Source of the DNA: an archaeon
GTDB lineage: Archaea; Iainarchaeota; Iainarchaeia; Iainarchaeales; CSSED10-239
Reading direction: 5' to 3'
NCBI GenBank assembly: GCA_023230325.1
Contig: JALNXN010000001.1
Coordinates: 1-64,000, forward strand
Length of the DNA stretch: 64,000 nucleotides
Every line of letters begins with the position of its first letter. The first letter of the stretch is position 1. The notes under the pieces were generated by a model. It worked only from the letters and a program-made list of their open reading frames with translations. It ran no database searches and was not told the origin of the DNA. This document shows, in pieces, positions 7,915 to 15,969 of this stretch. A program made the translations under genes and the position numbers.

Positions 7915-7945
7915 AAAAAGAGCGCTTTTAACCTAAGGTTCAATA
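7915..7945 (+). repeat. Post-gene repeat A (AAAAGAGCGCTTTT + AACC-type end)
   Basis: Just after the hicA stop comes AAAAAGAGCGCTTTTAACCTAAGG. Similar sequences directly follow the stops at 8457 and 9129. The first part can fold as AAAAG-nnnn-CTTTT, a minimal terminator-like hairpin. The following AACCTAAGGTTCAA looks like a collapsed anticodon arm of the tRNA-Thr fragment at 7326. Attachment-site remnant or terminator are both possible. Confidence 0.45.
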
Positions 7946-8121
7946 CAACTGGTTTTGGTCTCATAAAAAATCTTAAATTTTTTAGGATCCTAAAAAGCAA
8001 TTGCTTTTTATGAAGTTGACACCCAATGGTTTGATAATAAAAAAAATTCCCGCAAAGAAGCTTAATTTTTTAGAAAATTATATAAATATTTGCAATAATA
8101 CTATAATTAAGAGGTGATAAT

Positions 8122-8457
8122 TTGAAAAAAATATTATCAAGATTATTTAATAAACCTATATCAAAAAAACCTAAACCAACTATTAGAAAATCTGTAAATT
8201 TAAGTAATTTATCTGAATTAACTGCTGAAAGAAATAGAATTGGAAAAGAAATTTTAAAAGGACCTAATTCTAAATTATTTAAAAGTACTGTTCTTTTAGC
8301 TAGTGAAATTAATAAAAAAAAATTATCTGAAATAAAAGTAATAGATATAGTTAACAAAAATTTTACAAAATATCCTAGTATGAAAGAAGATGTTTTATTA
8401 TACTTAAAATATGATTTTATGATTAGAAGTAATAGAGAACATAGTCCTAAAAAATAA
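8122..8457 (+). CDS. Small basic hypothetical protein
   Basis: The 111-residue protein has a lysine-rich N-terminus (LFNKPISKKPKPTIRK) and a helical middle and end (SELTAERNRIGKEILK, MKEDVLLYLKYDFMIRS). There is no signal peptide or transmembrane segment. The TTG start at 8122 is supported by a strong GAGGTGAT site five bases upstream. A 35-codon frame (8010-8117) ends inside that ribosome-binding site. It sits between HicBA and an NYN nuclease, so a toxin-antitoxin or defence role is possible but not shown. Confidence 0.55.
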   Translation: MKKILSRLFNKPISKKPKPTIRKSVNLSNLSELTAERNRIGKEILKGPNSKLFKSTVLLASEINKKKLSEIKVIDIVNKNFTKYPSMKEDVLLYLKYDFMIRSNREHSPKK

Positions 8458-8502
8458 AAAGAGTACTTTTCACTTTTGGTTAAAGTCCCGCCAGAAGCTT
8501 TA
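8456..8502 (+). repeat. Post-gene repeat B with tRNA-Thr acceptor end
   Basis: AAAAAGAGTACTTTTCAC follows the stop of the preceding gene. It continues as TTTTGGTTAAAGTC and then CGCCAGAAGCTTT. The last 13 bases are identical to the 3' end of the tRNA-Thr fragment (7362-7374). It reads like a second tRNA-Thr 3' end with the T arm deleted. This supports repeated integration or duplication at the same attachment sequence. Confidence 0.5.
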
Positions 8503-8564
8503 AGAATAATTAAAATAGTGTGTTTTAAATATCTTTCTATACTTATAATATTTTACTAATCTCC

Positions 8565-8590
8565 CTACCATTGCTTGCGAGCAACGGTAG
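8565..8590 (+). other. Strong hairpin upstream of the NYN gene
   Basis: CTACCATTGCT and AGCAACGGTAG form an 11-bp stem (one G-T wobble) closed by the tetraloop TGCG. It is GC-rich compared with its surroundings and lies 20 bases before the NYN start codon. It could be a regulatory leader hairpin, a terminator for upstream transcription, or a remnant of a mobile end. Confidence 0.5.
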
Positions 8591-8610
8591 GTGCACTTAA
8601 TACTGATTTT

Positions 8611-9129
8611 ATGAAAAAAGTAATGATTTTTATAGATGGTTCTAATTATTATAATTCTTTAAAAATTTCATTTAATTTAACAAAGATAGATATTAAAAAA
8701 TTAGTTGATTTTTTAGTTAAAGATAATAATTTAGTAAACATCTATTATTATTCAGCACCTTTAAATCAAATAAAATTTCCTGAGAAATATAAAAAACAAC
8801 AGAAATATTTTGCAAAATTACAAAATATAAAAAGATTAAAGTTAACTTTAGGACGTTTAGAACCTAGAGATGGAACTATGGTAGAAAAAGGTGTTGATGT
8901 TAACTTAGCTGTAGATATGGTTAGTTGTGCTTATAATGATAAATTTGATATTGCTATATTAGTATCAAATGATGCAGATTTTGTGCCTGCTGTTTTAGAA
9001 GTTCAAGCATTAGCAAAACAAGTATATAATGTGATTTTTCCAAAAACAAAATCTTATCATTTAACTAAAATTTGTGATGAATCTATATATATAAAAGATA
9101 TTTCTGATTTTTTATTAAGTGATAAATAA
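8611..9129 (+). CDS. NYN-domain (LabA/DUF88-like) ribonuclease
   Basis: The 172-residue protein has the NYN acidic pattern: MIFIDGSNYYNSL near the start (Asp9), EKGVDVNLAVDMV in the middle and ILVSNDADFVPAV later. These positions coordinate metal in the PIN/NYN RNase fold. The open frame extends upstream to a TTG at 8575, but that falls within the hairpin; ATG 8611 gives the natural N-terminus of the family. Single NYN proteins act in RNA decay or as toxins. It lies in a run of toxin-type genes, each followed by a similar short repeat. Confidence 0.85.
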   Translation: MKKVMIFIDGSNYYNSLKISFNLTKIDIKKLVDFLVKDNNLVNIYYYSAPLNQIKFPEKYKKQQKYFAKLQNIKRLKLTLGRLEPRDGTMVEKGVDVNLAVDMVSCAYNDKFDIAILVSNDADFVPAVLEVQALAKQVYNVIFPKTKSYHLTKICDESIYIKDISDFLLSDK

Positions 9130-9172
9130 AAATAGCACTTTTTACTTTCAGTTTAACTCTTACTAGAAACAT
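9128..9172 (+). repeat. Post-gene repeat C (degenerate)
   Basis: AAAAATAGCACTTTTTAC follows the NYN stop and resembles repeats A (7915) and B (8456). The downstream CTTACTAGAAAC may correspond to the acceptor part CGCCAGAAGC in B, but is too diverged to be sure. The stretch from here to 9388 contains no gene I can support; a direct repeat AAAGTATACT occurs twice in it (about 9315 and 9358). Confidence 0.35.
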
Positions 9173-9388
9173 CTCATTACTAGCTACAACTAACAATCAT
9201 TAACATCCTTTAGTAATAACTCTTCTTTTCAAGATAATTATTTTTCATAATATAATAAAATAATTTAACAAATTAAATTTCTTATGTAATAAATATCTTG
9301 TTAACCCATTTTTCAAAGTATACTCTTCTTTTTAAATTTATTGCTTATCAAATTACTAAAGTATACTTATTAGGATTAGTGAAAATTT

Positions 9389-9613
9389 GTGAAAATAAAA
9401 CTACATAAAATATTACTTTGGATTACTATAATTTCTTTAATTATTTTAACTATCTCTACTATACCCTTATTAGTTAGTTATCTAAAAGATGTTCCTGTTA
9501 AGTTTACAATGTTTGTAGATGTTCATGTTTGGTCCGGCATAGTGTTACTAGTGGTGGTGTTAATTAGAGTTTTTATTAATCGTAAAAAACTAAAAGTAAT
9601 GCTAACTAATTAG
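9389..9613 (+). CDS. Small two-helix membrane protein (DUF4405-like)
   Basis: The 74-residue protein has two hydrophobic helices, about residues 7-30 and 46-63, with positive ends (KIKLHK..., NRKKLK). The second helix starts with VHVWSGIVLLVVV, similar to DUF4405/cytochrome b561-like small proteins in which this His sits near the membrane surface. The start is GTG 9389. One His alone cannot bind heme as in cytochrome b. The function is unknown. Confidence 0.55.
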   Translation: MKIKLHKILLWITIISLIILTISTIPLLVSYLKDVPVKFTMFVDVHVWSGIVLLVVVLIRVFINRKKLKVMLTN

Positions 9614-9681
9614 TTATTTTTAAAAGTAATAAATTAAATTATATTTTCAAAAAAGATTAATAAATTAAATTGTGAAGGATA

Positions 9682-10407
9682 ATGAAAATAAGAGATTTTG
9701 GAACTGAATTTGGAAAAAAATATCCTAGCGTGTATTCTGATAATAATTACATTGAGGTAAGTAATTTAATTAAAGATATTAAAAAAAATCATACTCCTAA
9801 TGAAGATATTTTAATTTATGATTGGGGTGGAGGAACAGGAGTTTTAGCCCAAACTATAATTAATGCTCTTTTAGAATATAAAAACCTAAAAATAATAGTT
9901 ATTGATGTTGATAAAAATAAATTTATTAAAAGAGAAAAAATTTCTTATGTTTGTTCAGACTTAAAAGATTTTAATAAAGGTAAAAAAGCAAACTACTCTA
10001 TTTCTAGAAATGTTTTTCATTATAATACAGAAAAAGAGAATGTAAAGATTTTAAAAAATATTTATAAATTAACTAAAGAAAAATATCTTGCAATAAACAT
10101 ATATGTTTCTAGAGGTTTGGAAGATTCTTGGAAATTTATTTCTAAAACACTTAATGATTGGTTTAATGTATATAGACAATATTATCCTTTAAAGAGTCAA
10201 ATGGATTTTATTGAAAAAGTTGGTTGGGAAAAAGATATTTCAAAAATGTTATCTAATAAAAAGTACATAAATATCTATAATTATGATGTTATAAAATTTC
10301 ATACAGTAAGATTTAAACTGTCTAAAAAGCAAAGTGAAATTTATAAAAAATCTAGTGTGAAAAAAATAGATAGGTATTATGCATATTCAATTTTGTTTAA
10401 AAAATAA
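9682..10407 (+). CDS. Class I SAM-dependent methyltransferase
   Basis: The 241-residue protein has an unusual motif I, ILIYDWGGGTGVLAQTI, followed by IIVIDVDKNKFI (acidic end of strand 2) and ANYSISRNVFHYN as the motif IV region. The C-terminal third is rich in Tyr/Trp and basic residues. It is preceded by GTGAAGGATA and starts with ATG. No partner gene reveals the substrate. It is the last intact gene of the accessory block. Confidence 0.7.
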   Translation: MKIRDFGTEFGKKYPSVYSDNNYIEVSNLIKDIKKNHTPNEDILIYDWGGGTGVLAQTIINALLEYKNLKIIVIDVDKNKFIKREKISYVCSDLKDFNKGKKANYSISRNVFHYNTEKENVKILKNIYKLTKEKYLAINIYVSRGLEDSWKFISKTLNDWFNVYRQYYPLKSQMDFIEKVGWEKDISKMLSNKKYINIYNYDVIKFHTVRFKLSKKQSEIYKKSSVKKIDRYYAYSILFKK

Positions 10408-10551
10408 TTTCTTTTAATATTTAATTTTTTTATGTCTGTTTTTTTTATAGTTATTTTCTTATAAATCTAATTTAAAAATAAATTAAAAATTATATAATTT
10501 AAAGAAAAAGAGTATTTATAAAAAAATAAAAAATTTAGATTAAATAAAAAA

Positions 10552-10685
10552 TGGTGTGCAGAAAAAACTGAGCTTTGAAAAAAATAACACCGAAGCATTA
10601 AAATCCTCAAAAAACAATAAAAGCCTAGCTTAAGCATACTAGTAAAAGAAAGATGCGATCCTTTCTAACTTCTTCCTACACACCA
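10552..10685 (+). ncRNA. Structured small RNA candidate
   Basis: A 134-base segment is closed by a perfect 7-bp terminal helix (TGGTGTG at 10552-10558 with CACACCA at 10679-10685). Inside are GCTTTG/CGAAGC (6 bp, 13-base loop) and AGAAAG/CTTTCT (6 bp, 8-base loop). It is clearly less AT-rich than its flanks, and no frame is open through it. TTTATAAA lies about 35 bases upstream as a possible TATA box. The layout resembles 5S rRNA, but the conserved CCGAAC loop is missing; H/ACA RNA was also considered. The class is unknown. Confidence 0.4.
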
Positions 10686-10771
10686 ATAATATTATGAAAC
10701 ATTAAGTTTATATACTTTTCTGTACTAAAATATATTTTAGAAAGTTAAAGAATATTTAAAGAGAAAAGTAT

Positions 10772-11099
10772 ATGATTAAGACATTATCTACTATAAGTTT
10801 AAGATTAGAAAAAGATATAGATAATAAAGTTAAAAAAGTTTCTAAATTAAAAAATATTGATAAGTCAATAGTTTATAGATAAGCTATTAAGTTATATGTT
10901 GAAGATGAAATTACAATTTCAGGAGCTTCTAATCTTTCTAAGATGCATATTGGAGATTTTATAGAGCTTTTGCCAAAAAGAGATATAAAAAAATTATATA
11001 CCAGAAGAGTATATGAAAATTGCAGACAAAAATGCAGAAGACCTATTTAAAAATATTAATAAATTAAATTCTCCAAAGAAAAAAACAAAATATAAATAG
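10772..11099 (+). pseudogene. Degraded ribbon-helix-helix antitoxin-like gene
   Basis: From ATG 10772 the reading is MIKTLSTISLRLEKDIDNKV..., a ribbon-helix-helix N-terminus. An in-frame TAA interrupts it after SIVYR, then AIKLYVEDE continues the RHH helix. A frame change near 11007 is needed to reach EEYMKIADKNAEDLFKNINK and the stop at 11099. One stop and one frameshift make it a decayed antitoxin or regulator. No toxin gene remains beside it. Confidence 0.65.
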
Positions 11100-11214
11100 T
11101 TCTGTTTTTTATTTTATTTCTAATTTGTTTTAAGATTATTAAATTCAAATTTAAATTAATTTAAGGCTGATTTCTAAATTTTTTAATCCCACCCTATTTT
11201 TTAAATTTATTTCT

Positions 11215-11293
11215 AATATATATGCACTTTGTAACATAATATATATGCACTTTGTAACATAATATATATGCACTTTGTAACATAATATATATG
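11215..11293. repeat. 23-bp tandem repeat, about 3.4 copies
   Basis: The unit AATATATATGCACTTTGTAACAT is repeated three times perfectly and then partially. It lies about 100 bases before the small membrane-protein gene at 11397, in a gene-free stretch. There are no spacers, so it is not a CRISPR. It may bind a regulator or simply be a slippage-prone microsatellite. Confidence 0.85.
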
Positions 11294-11396
11294 TTTAATA
11301 TAATATAAATTGAATAACTTGTTTTAAAAACTTCAATTTATTAAGTATAAAATAAATTAATAATTATAAAAAGATAAAAAAATAAGGGGTGATTAG

Positions 11397-11678
11397 ATGA
11401 ATAAAAAAAAGAAAGTTGGTATTTTTGATTTTGTTTGGATTATAATTGCAGGTATCTTTTTTAGTTTAAGATATGTAAAAATTATAAATGTTGATTGGGG
11501 AATTTTAGGAAGTGCAAATATAACATTTGTTCAAAAATTAAGTGATTGTAGCTTACCAATAGTTAATGCTTTAGATACATGTAAAAATATAGGTTTAATT
11601 AACACTATTTGGTGGGTAGTTATTGGTGTATTAGTTGTTGTTCAATTAGTGGTGTTGGCAAATAAATTAAAAAAATAA
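11397..11678 (+). CDS. Small membrane protein with two helices and a cysteine pair
   Basis: The 93-residue protein has hydrophobic segments at about 9-26 and 68-88, flanked by lysines at both ends. The connecting loop of about 40 residues, predicted outside the cell, has two cysteines (LSDCSLP, LDTCKNI) that could form a disulfide. AAGGGGTGATT is a good ribosome-binding site before ATG 11397. A second small membrane protein follows 88 bases later. The family was not recognised. Confidence 0.6.
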   Translation: MNKKKKVGIFDFVWIIIAGIFFSLRYVKIINVDWGILGSANITFVQKLSDCSLPIVNALDTCKNIGLINTIWWVVIGVLVVVQLVVLANKLKK

Positions 11679-11766
11679 TTTAAATTTAAATGTTAAGTTT
11701 CAATTAAATAGGGCTACTAAAGAAATCATGAGTTTATTTAAATAAAAATGTTAAGGGGGAGATAAT

Positions 11767-11949
11767 ATGAGTTTGGGAACAACTATGATTGGAATTTTAG
11801 CAGTAATTGCAGCAATTTGGGTTATCTATGATGTAGTAACTTACAATAAAGGGCTATCATCATTAGCTAAAGTGTTATGGATTGTGTTTGCAATATTTTT
11901 TAGTATTATTACTGCAATAGTTTACTTGTTAGTTTACAAAGTAAAGTAA
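11767..11949 (+). CDS. Small membrane protein (PLDc_N-like)
   Basis: The 60-residue protein has two transmembrane helices (about 5-25 and 35-57) joined by a short basic loop. The arrangement, with KVLWIVFAIFFSIITAIVYL, resembles the PLDc_N family of small two-helix proteins. AAGGGGGAGATAAT before the ATG is a strong ribosome-binding site. A hairpin terminator lies downstream. The function is unknown. Confidence 0.6.
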   Translation: MSLGTTMIGILAVIAAIWVIYDVVTYNKGLSSLAKVLWIVFAIFFSIITAIVYLLVYKVK

Positions 11950-12076
11950 GTTTTAAGGTTTTAGCCAAATTGAATTATCTTTCTTTGGCTTATCATCTTT
12001 ATTTTTATATAATATTTAAGAGTATTTTTAAAAAAAGAAATTAAATAATCATTTCTTATAAAAAATAAAAAAGAAC

Positions 12077-12106
12077 CTCTTTTGAGAAATTATTTCCTCA
12101 AAAGAG
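12077..12106 (-). terminator. Hairpin terminator for the beta-propeller gene
   Basis: CTCTTTTGAG and CTCAAAAGAG form a perfect 10-bp stem with a 10-base loop. Read on the minus strand it lies just past the stop of the propeller gene and is followed by a T-rich tract (GTTCTTTTTTATTTTT). It could also stop transcription arriving from 11949 on the plus strand. Confidence 0.65.
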
Positions 12107-12141
12107 TTGTTGTACAGATTATCTATTTATTTAACCTGAAT

Positions 12142-14319
12142 TTAAATTGGTAATTCTGTTTCTTCTTCTGTGTCAAAGTTATAGGTTTTTAATAGATCAT
12201 CAGATATTGTGTAAAGCTCATTATCTATATATAAGCTTCTTGCAAGAGAGGAATAATATTTATTACTTTGTATATGGTTAATTGTTGTAACCTCATTAAC
12301 CCCACTTTCATCTGCTTTTAAAACCACAAATCCAAATTTAGGAGTAGTTGTGTTATAATATTCTGATATTGGAATTACTACTAAATTGTTTTTTGCAATA
12401 TACAAAAAAGCTTTGTGATCATAAGAGACTTGTGTGCTTGAACCTCTCACATCTGAAACCCATTTTCCAACTTCAACAGGGTTAGAGAAATCACTTACAT
12501 CAAACAATGCAACCTTTACACCAGCTCTGTTTTCTCCACCCCATTCGTTAGCTTCAGTTTCTTGTCCAACACCTAAAATTGAATTTTCTGAAATTGGATG
12601 TAAATAATCAGAATAACCACTTATTTTTAAGTAACCTAAAATCTCAGGGTTTGTTGGGGATGAAAGGTCAATTACAAAGAATGGATCTACTTGTCTATAT
12701 GTAACTAAGTATAATTTACTACCCATAAATCTTGCACTATAAATTCTTTCTGTTGGGGCAATTTCATCAACTATCCCCACTTCTTTTAAGGAACTGTTAA
12801 GAATAGTAACTGCATTTTTATTTATTGAGCTATACCCATTGTAATCTTGGTAGGTTGTTGCAACTCTTAAATAACTATCTGATTCATCTAAGGAAAACTG
12901 ATTTAATAAATTCCCTTTAACTTCTCCTTGAATAATTTCTCCAAACAAACCATTACTTTTAAGTTCTATTTTGTTAATATAGGTTTTATCAAATTCTGCT
13001 CTTTGTTCTTCATAGTATTTGTTTGTTTCATCATTAATTTTATTATAAAGTTCTTCCTTTTCTTTTTGATCAAGAGTTTTGTAATAATCATTTAAGATTT
13101 CAATTAATTTGTCTTGATCTTCTAAATTATCTTTAATCTTGTTAGACACGTCTAAAGGATAAACTTTATCATAAATCTCTTCAAAGACAGGATCTATATT
13201 GTTGTTATTATTTCCTGCAAATCTATAGAATGGGTAGTATCTATTTTTCTGAGTTGCAATATATAAGTTGTCATAACTCATATACAATGTGTTTGAATTA
13301 TCTAAAATTAAATCTATACTGTCTATTATTGAGGATGTGTTTTTAGAATAGGAAAGTGTAGTTAAATTATACATTACCTTTGATTCAGCAGTAACATCTC
13401 TTGGAACAACAATTGTTGGTTTAAAGTTAGTTTTTACATTTTTTTTAGTTTCTGAAACTGGGATCATTACTGTGTCATAATAAGCTATTGGTCTAAAATC
13501 ATATAAGTAATCATTTGTAATAATATAGACTATTCCTTCTTTCATTCTAGACTCATAATAATTTCCTTTTGTTTCAATTGAACTTAATTCTTCTAAAGAA
13601 GAGTCATTAATTTTATAGGTGTTAATCACTGTAAAAGGAATGTAATTCATTTGAGGATATAAGATTGAATATTCTGTAAATTTACTTTCTATTATTTGCT
13701 TTTCAGAAATTACATATAATAGCTTTTCTTCTTTGTTAACAAACATTGCTTTAATATTTAGATTACTTACATCTAAATTATCATCTTCTATTTTTAGTGT
13801 ATATTTATTTTCTTCTGCTATTGGAGGTGTAACATTATCAATAACAGTTATAGTATTGTTCTTAGCAATAAAGATATGCTTTCCATCAGTTTTAACAACA
13901 TCTCCTTCATCAATATTTGAGACTTGAACATTTGTGTTTGAAAAGTCATTTGAACCTCCTGCCTCTACAGACACTGATTCAGGCATAGCTAATGAATCGT
14001 CCATAGCCATAGGTGCAGAAATTAAACCTTGAGATTTATATGACATACTTCTAGAATTTTGTGCATTTGTTGTAGTTAACAAAGTTAGTAATTCTTCTGA
14101 GGTAATTGTTATAAATGGGCTATTTTTTTTAGTTTGAAATTCACTATAAGTTAAATTTGCATATTTTTTTTCTAAGTTTTTATCATTTGGTGTTATAGTG
14201 TTATTAGGTAAATTTGTTTGATCTTGTAAACTATTTTGATTAATTAATAGACCAATAATAAAAACTGCTAAAATTAATATTATTGTTCCTAAAATAAAAT
14301 TTGTATTTTTCTTTTTCAT
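12142..14319 (-). CDS. Secreted, membrane-anchored beta-propeller protein
   Basis: The 725-residue protein has an N-terminal membrane helix after KKKNTNF (about 8-26) and a low-complexity segment, then a large beta-rich domain. NIDEGDVVKTDGKHIFIAKNNTI is the hallmark start of the archaeal/bacterial secreted beta-propeller family (PF09826), with further blades marked by LYVISEKQ, LRVATTYQDYNG and KLYLVTYRQVDPFFVIDLS. The chain probably lies outside the cell, anchored by its N-terminus. The role is unknown, probably surface binding or envelope scaffolding. A GGTGATA ribosome-binding site precedes the start on the minus strand. Confidence 0.8.
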   Translation of the reverse strand: MKKKNTNFILGTIILILAVFIIGLLINQNSLQDQTNLPNNTITPNDKNLEKKYANLTYSEFQTKKNSPFITITSEELLTLLTTTNAQNSRSMSYKSQGLISAPMAMDDSLAMPESVSVEAGGSNDFSNTNVQVSNIDEGDVVKTDGKHIFIAKNNTITVIDNVTPPIAEENKYTLKIEDDNLDVSNLNIKAMFVNKEEKLLYVISEKQIIESKFTEYSILYPQMNYIPFTVINTYKINDSSLEELSSIETKGNYYESRMKEGIVYIITNDYLYDFRPIAYYDTVMIPVSETKKNVKTNFKPTIVVPRDVTAESKVMYNLTTLSYSKNTSSIIDSIDLILDNSNTLYMSYDNLYIATQKNRYYPFYRFAGNNNNNIDPVFEEIYDKVYPLDVSNKIKDNLEDQDKLIEILNDYYKTLDQKEKEELYNKINDETNKYYEEQRAEFDKTYINKIELKSNGLFGEIIQGEVKGNLLNQFSLDESDSYLRVATTYQDYNGYSSINKNAVTILNSSLKEVGIVDEIAPTERIYSARFMGSKLYLVTYRQVDPFFVIDLSSPTNPEILGYLKISGYSDYLHPISENSILGVGQETEANEWGGENRAGVKVALFDVSDFSNPVEVGKWVSDVRGSSTQVSYDHKAFLYIAKNNLVVIPISEYYNTTTPKFGFVVLKADESGVNEVTTINHIQSNKYYSSLARSLYIDNELYTISDDLLKTYNFDTEEETELPI

Positions 14320-14530
14320 AAGTTATCACCTTTATAGTAATTTATTTTTTAATTTCTATAATTAATTATGATTAAATGTAAATATAAAGGTATTTTGTTA
14401 ATTAGGTTTATCCCTAAGTTATATTTTTAATTAAGAATTTTTTAAATTTTAAAGATAAAACCAATTGTTTAGATACAAAGATTTGTAGTCAGAAAAGAAT
14501 TAAATGAAAATTGGTTTGTAAAACAAAAGA

Positions 14531-15901
14531 CTAAAATATCTCTCTATTATTTTCTAAAAGAATTTCTCTAATCTCTTTAATATCTGTAATATTTTTCTCC
14601 ACAATTAATCTTAATGTTCTAATTCTATTCTCTATAATTTCTTTAAGTTTATTTTTAGATATGTTAAGTTTATCACAAATTTCTTCTAAAAAATGTGAAC
14701 TCATAAAATTAACTTTACTTTCGGATTCTACATTATCATTTAAATACACATTATTAAAGGTAATGTTTCCTATTCTTTTAATTTCTGTAATTTCTGAAAC
14801 ATATCTGTAGATTTTTCCATCTATTATTTTTTTATTAACTGTAATTATTACATTTAATAATTTAATATATACTGTTTCTATATTCATAGGACTAGATACT
14901 AACTTGTCAACTAAGTCTACACTGTTGTTTGCATGAATTGTAGATAAACAACCTTGATGCCCTGTGTCCATAGCCATAAACAATGCTTTTGCTTCTTTCC
15001 CTCTAGTTTCTCCAATAATGATTCTGTCAGGTCTCATTCTTAAAATATTTATTGTTATGTTGTACAGACTATCAGGATCAGCAATATTACTTACAAGACT
15101 AACATTATTTTCAAACATAGAAATATCAATTTCTCTAGTGTCCTCTACACCAATAACTCTATTATCTTTAGATATAAAATGAAGTAAGATATTTAGAAAG
15201 GTGGTCTTTCCAGTGCTTGTCCCACCACAAACAAAAAGATTTGCAGGTTTTATTTTAAGACCGTCAATAACGATCCATAAGTAAGCAGCAACCTCGTAGT
15301 TTATTGTTTTATTATTAATTAAGTCAACAATTGTAAGAGGCCTTTTAAGAAATTTTCTAATTGTAATTAAATTAAATTTAGAAATATTTTTAGAAACAAT
15401 ATTTATTCTTGAATTGTCAGGCAAAATTCCATCTATAAAATCTCTATCTATAAAGTCTTTAGAGATTGTTTTTTTAATTTTTTTTAATAACAATTCATAA
15501 TTTTTTTCTGTAAAAGACACATCTGTTTTATAGTGTTCATTTTTTCTTGTGATTACAAATATTTCATTATAATTGTTTATCATTATTTCTTCTAGATTGT
15601 CATCATCTATTAATAAAGTTAATTCTCTATAACCAATAAGATAATTAAGTATATATTTACAGAAATCTTTTTGTAGATCTTTTTTTAAATAATCTAATTT
15701 TTCTAAAATATTTTTTTTAGAATGTATTGTGCTGTTGTCAAGTCCAGTTAGAAAATCTACAATTTTATTTTTATCTTTCTTTTGGAGATTTATATTTAGG
15801 TAATATTTATTAATATCATTAACATTAACATTTTTAGATATTATTTTTTGTAATATATTATTATATTCTTTATTTTCATAAATGTATTTTATTTCAGTCA
15901 T
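14531..15901 (-). CDS. Type II/IV secretion-system ATPase (CpaF/FlaI/TadA-like)
   Basis: The 456-residue cytoplasmic hexameric ATPase family member has Walker A GGTSTGKTT at about residues 226-234, an Asp-box-type VIGVEDTREIDI, MRPDRIIIGETRGKEA as Walker B region, and a His box LSTIHANNS. These energise archaeal pili, archaella or DNA-uptake pili. The partner membrane protein (TadC/FlaJ) is not adjacent; two such proteins are at 50630 and 51413 beside a second ATPase. This one could serve another filament or share those parts. Confidence 0.88.
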   Translation of the reverse strand: MTEIKYIYENKEYNNILQKIISKNVNVNDINKYYLNINLQKKDKNKIVDFLTGLDNSTIHSKKNILEKLDYLKKDLQKDFCKYILNYLIGYRELTLLIDDDNLEEIMINNYNEIFVITRKNEHYKTDVSFTEKNYELLLKKIKKTISKDFIDRDFIDGILPDNSRINIVSKNISKFNLITIRKFLKRPLTIVDLINNKTINYEVAAYLWIVIDGLKIKPANLFVCGGTSTGKTTFLNILLHFISKDNRVIGVEDTREIDISMFENNVSLVSNIADPDSLYNITINILRMRPDRIIIGETRGKEAKALFMAMDTGHQGCLSTIHANNSVDLVDKLVSSPMNIETVYIKLLNVIITVNKKIIDGKIYRYVSEITEIKRIGNITFNNVYLNDNVESESKVNFMSSHFLEEICDKLNISKNKLKEIIENRIRTLRLIVEKNITDIKEIREILLENNREIF

Positions 15902-15969
15902 AATAAATCATTTTTAAATGGTAATAGTACTTAATTATAATATTTGATATGTTTATAAATCTTTTTAAT

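Noticed and set aside
8010-8117. 35-codon frame before the gene at 8122
   Set aside because: Possible leader peptide because it ends in the next ribosome-binding site, but too short and unsupported to list as a gene.
10552-10685. 5S rRNA
   Set aside because: The overall fold is similar but the conserved CCGAAC loop and loop E sequence are not found; kept as an unassigned structured RNA.
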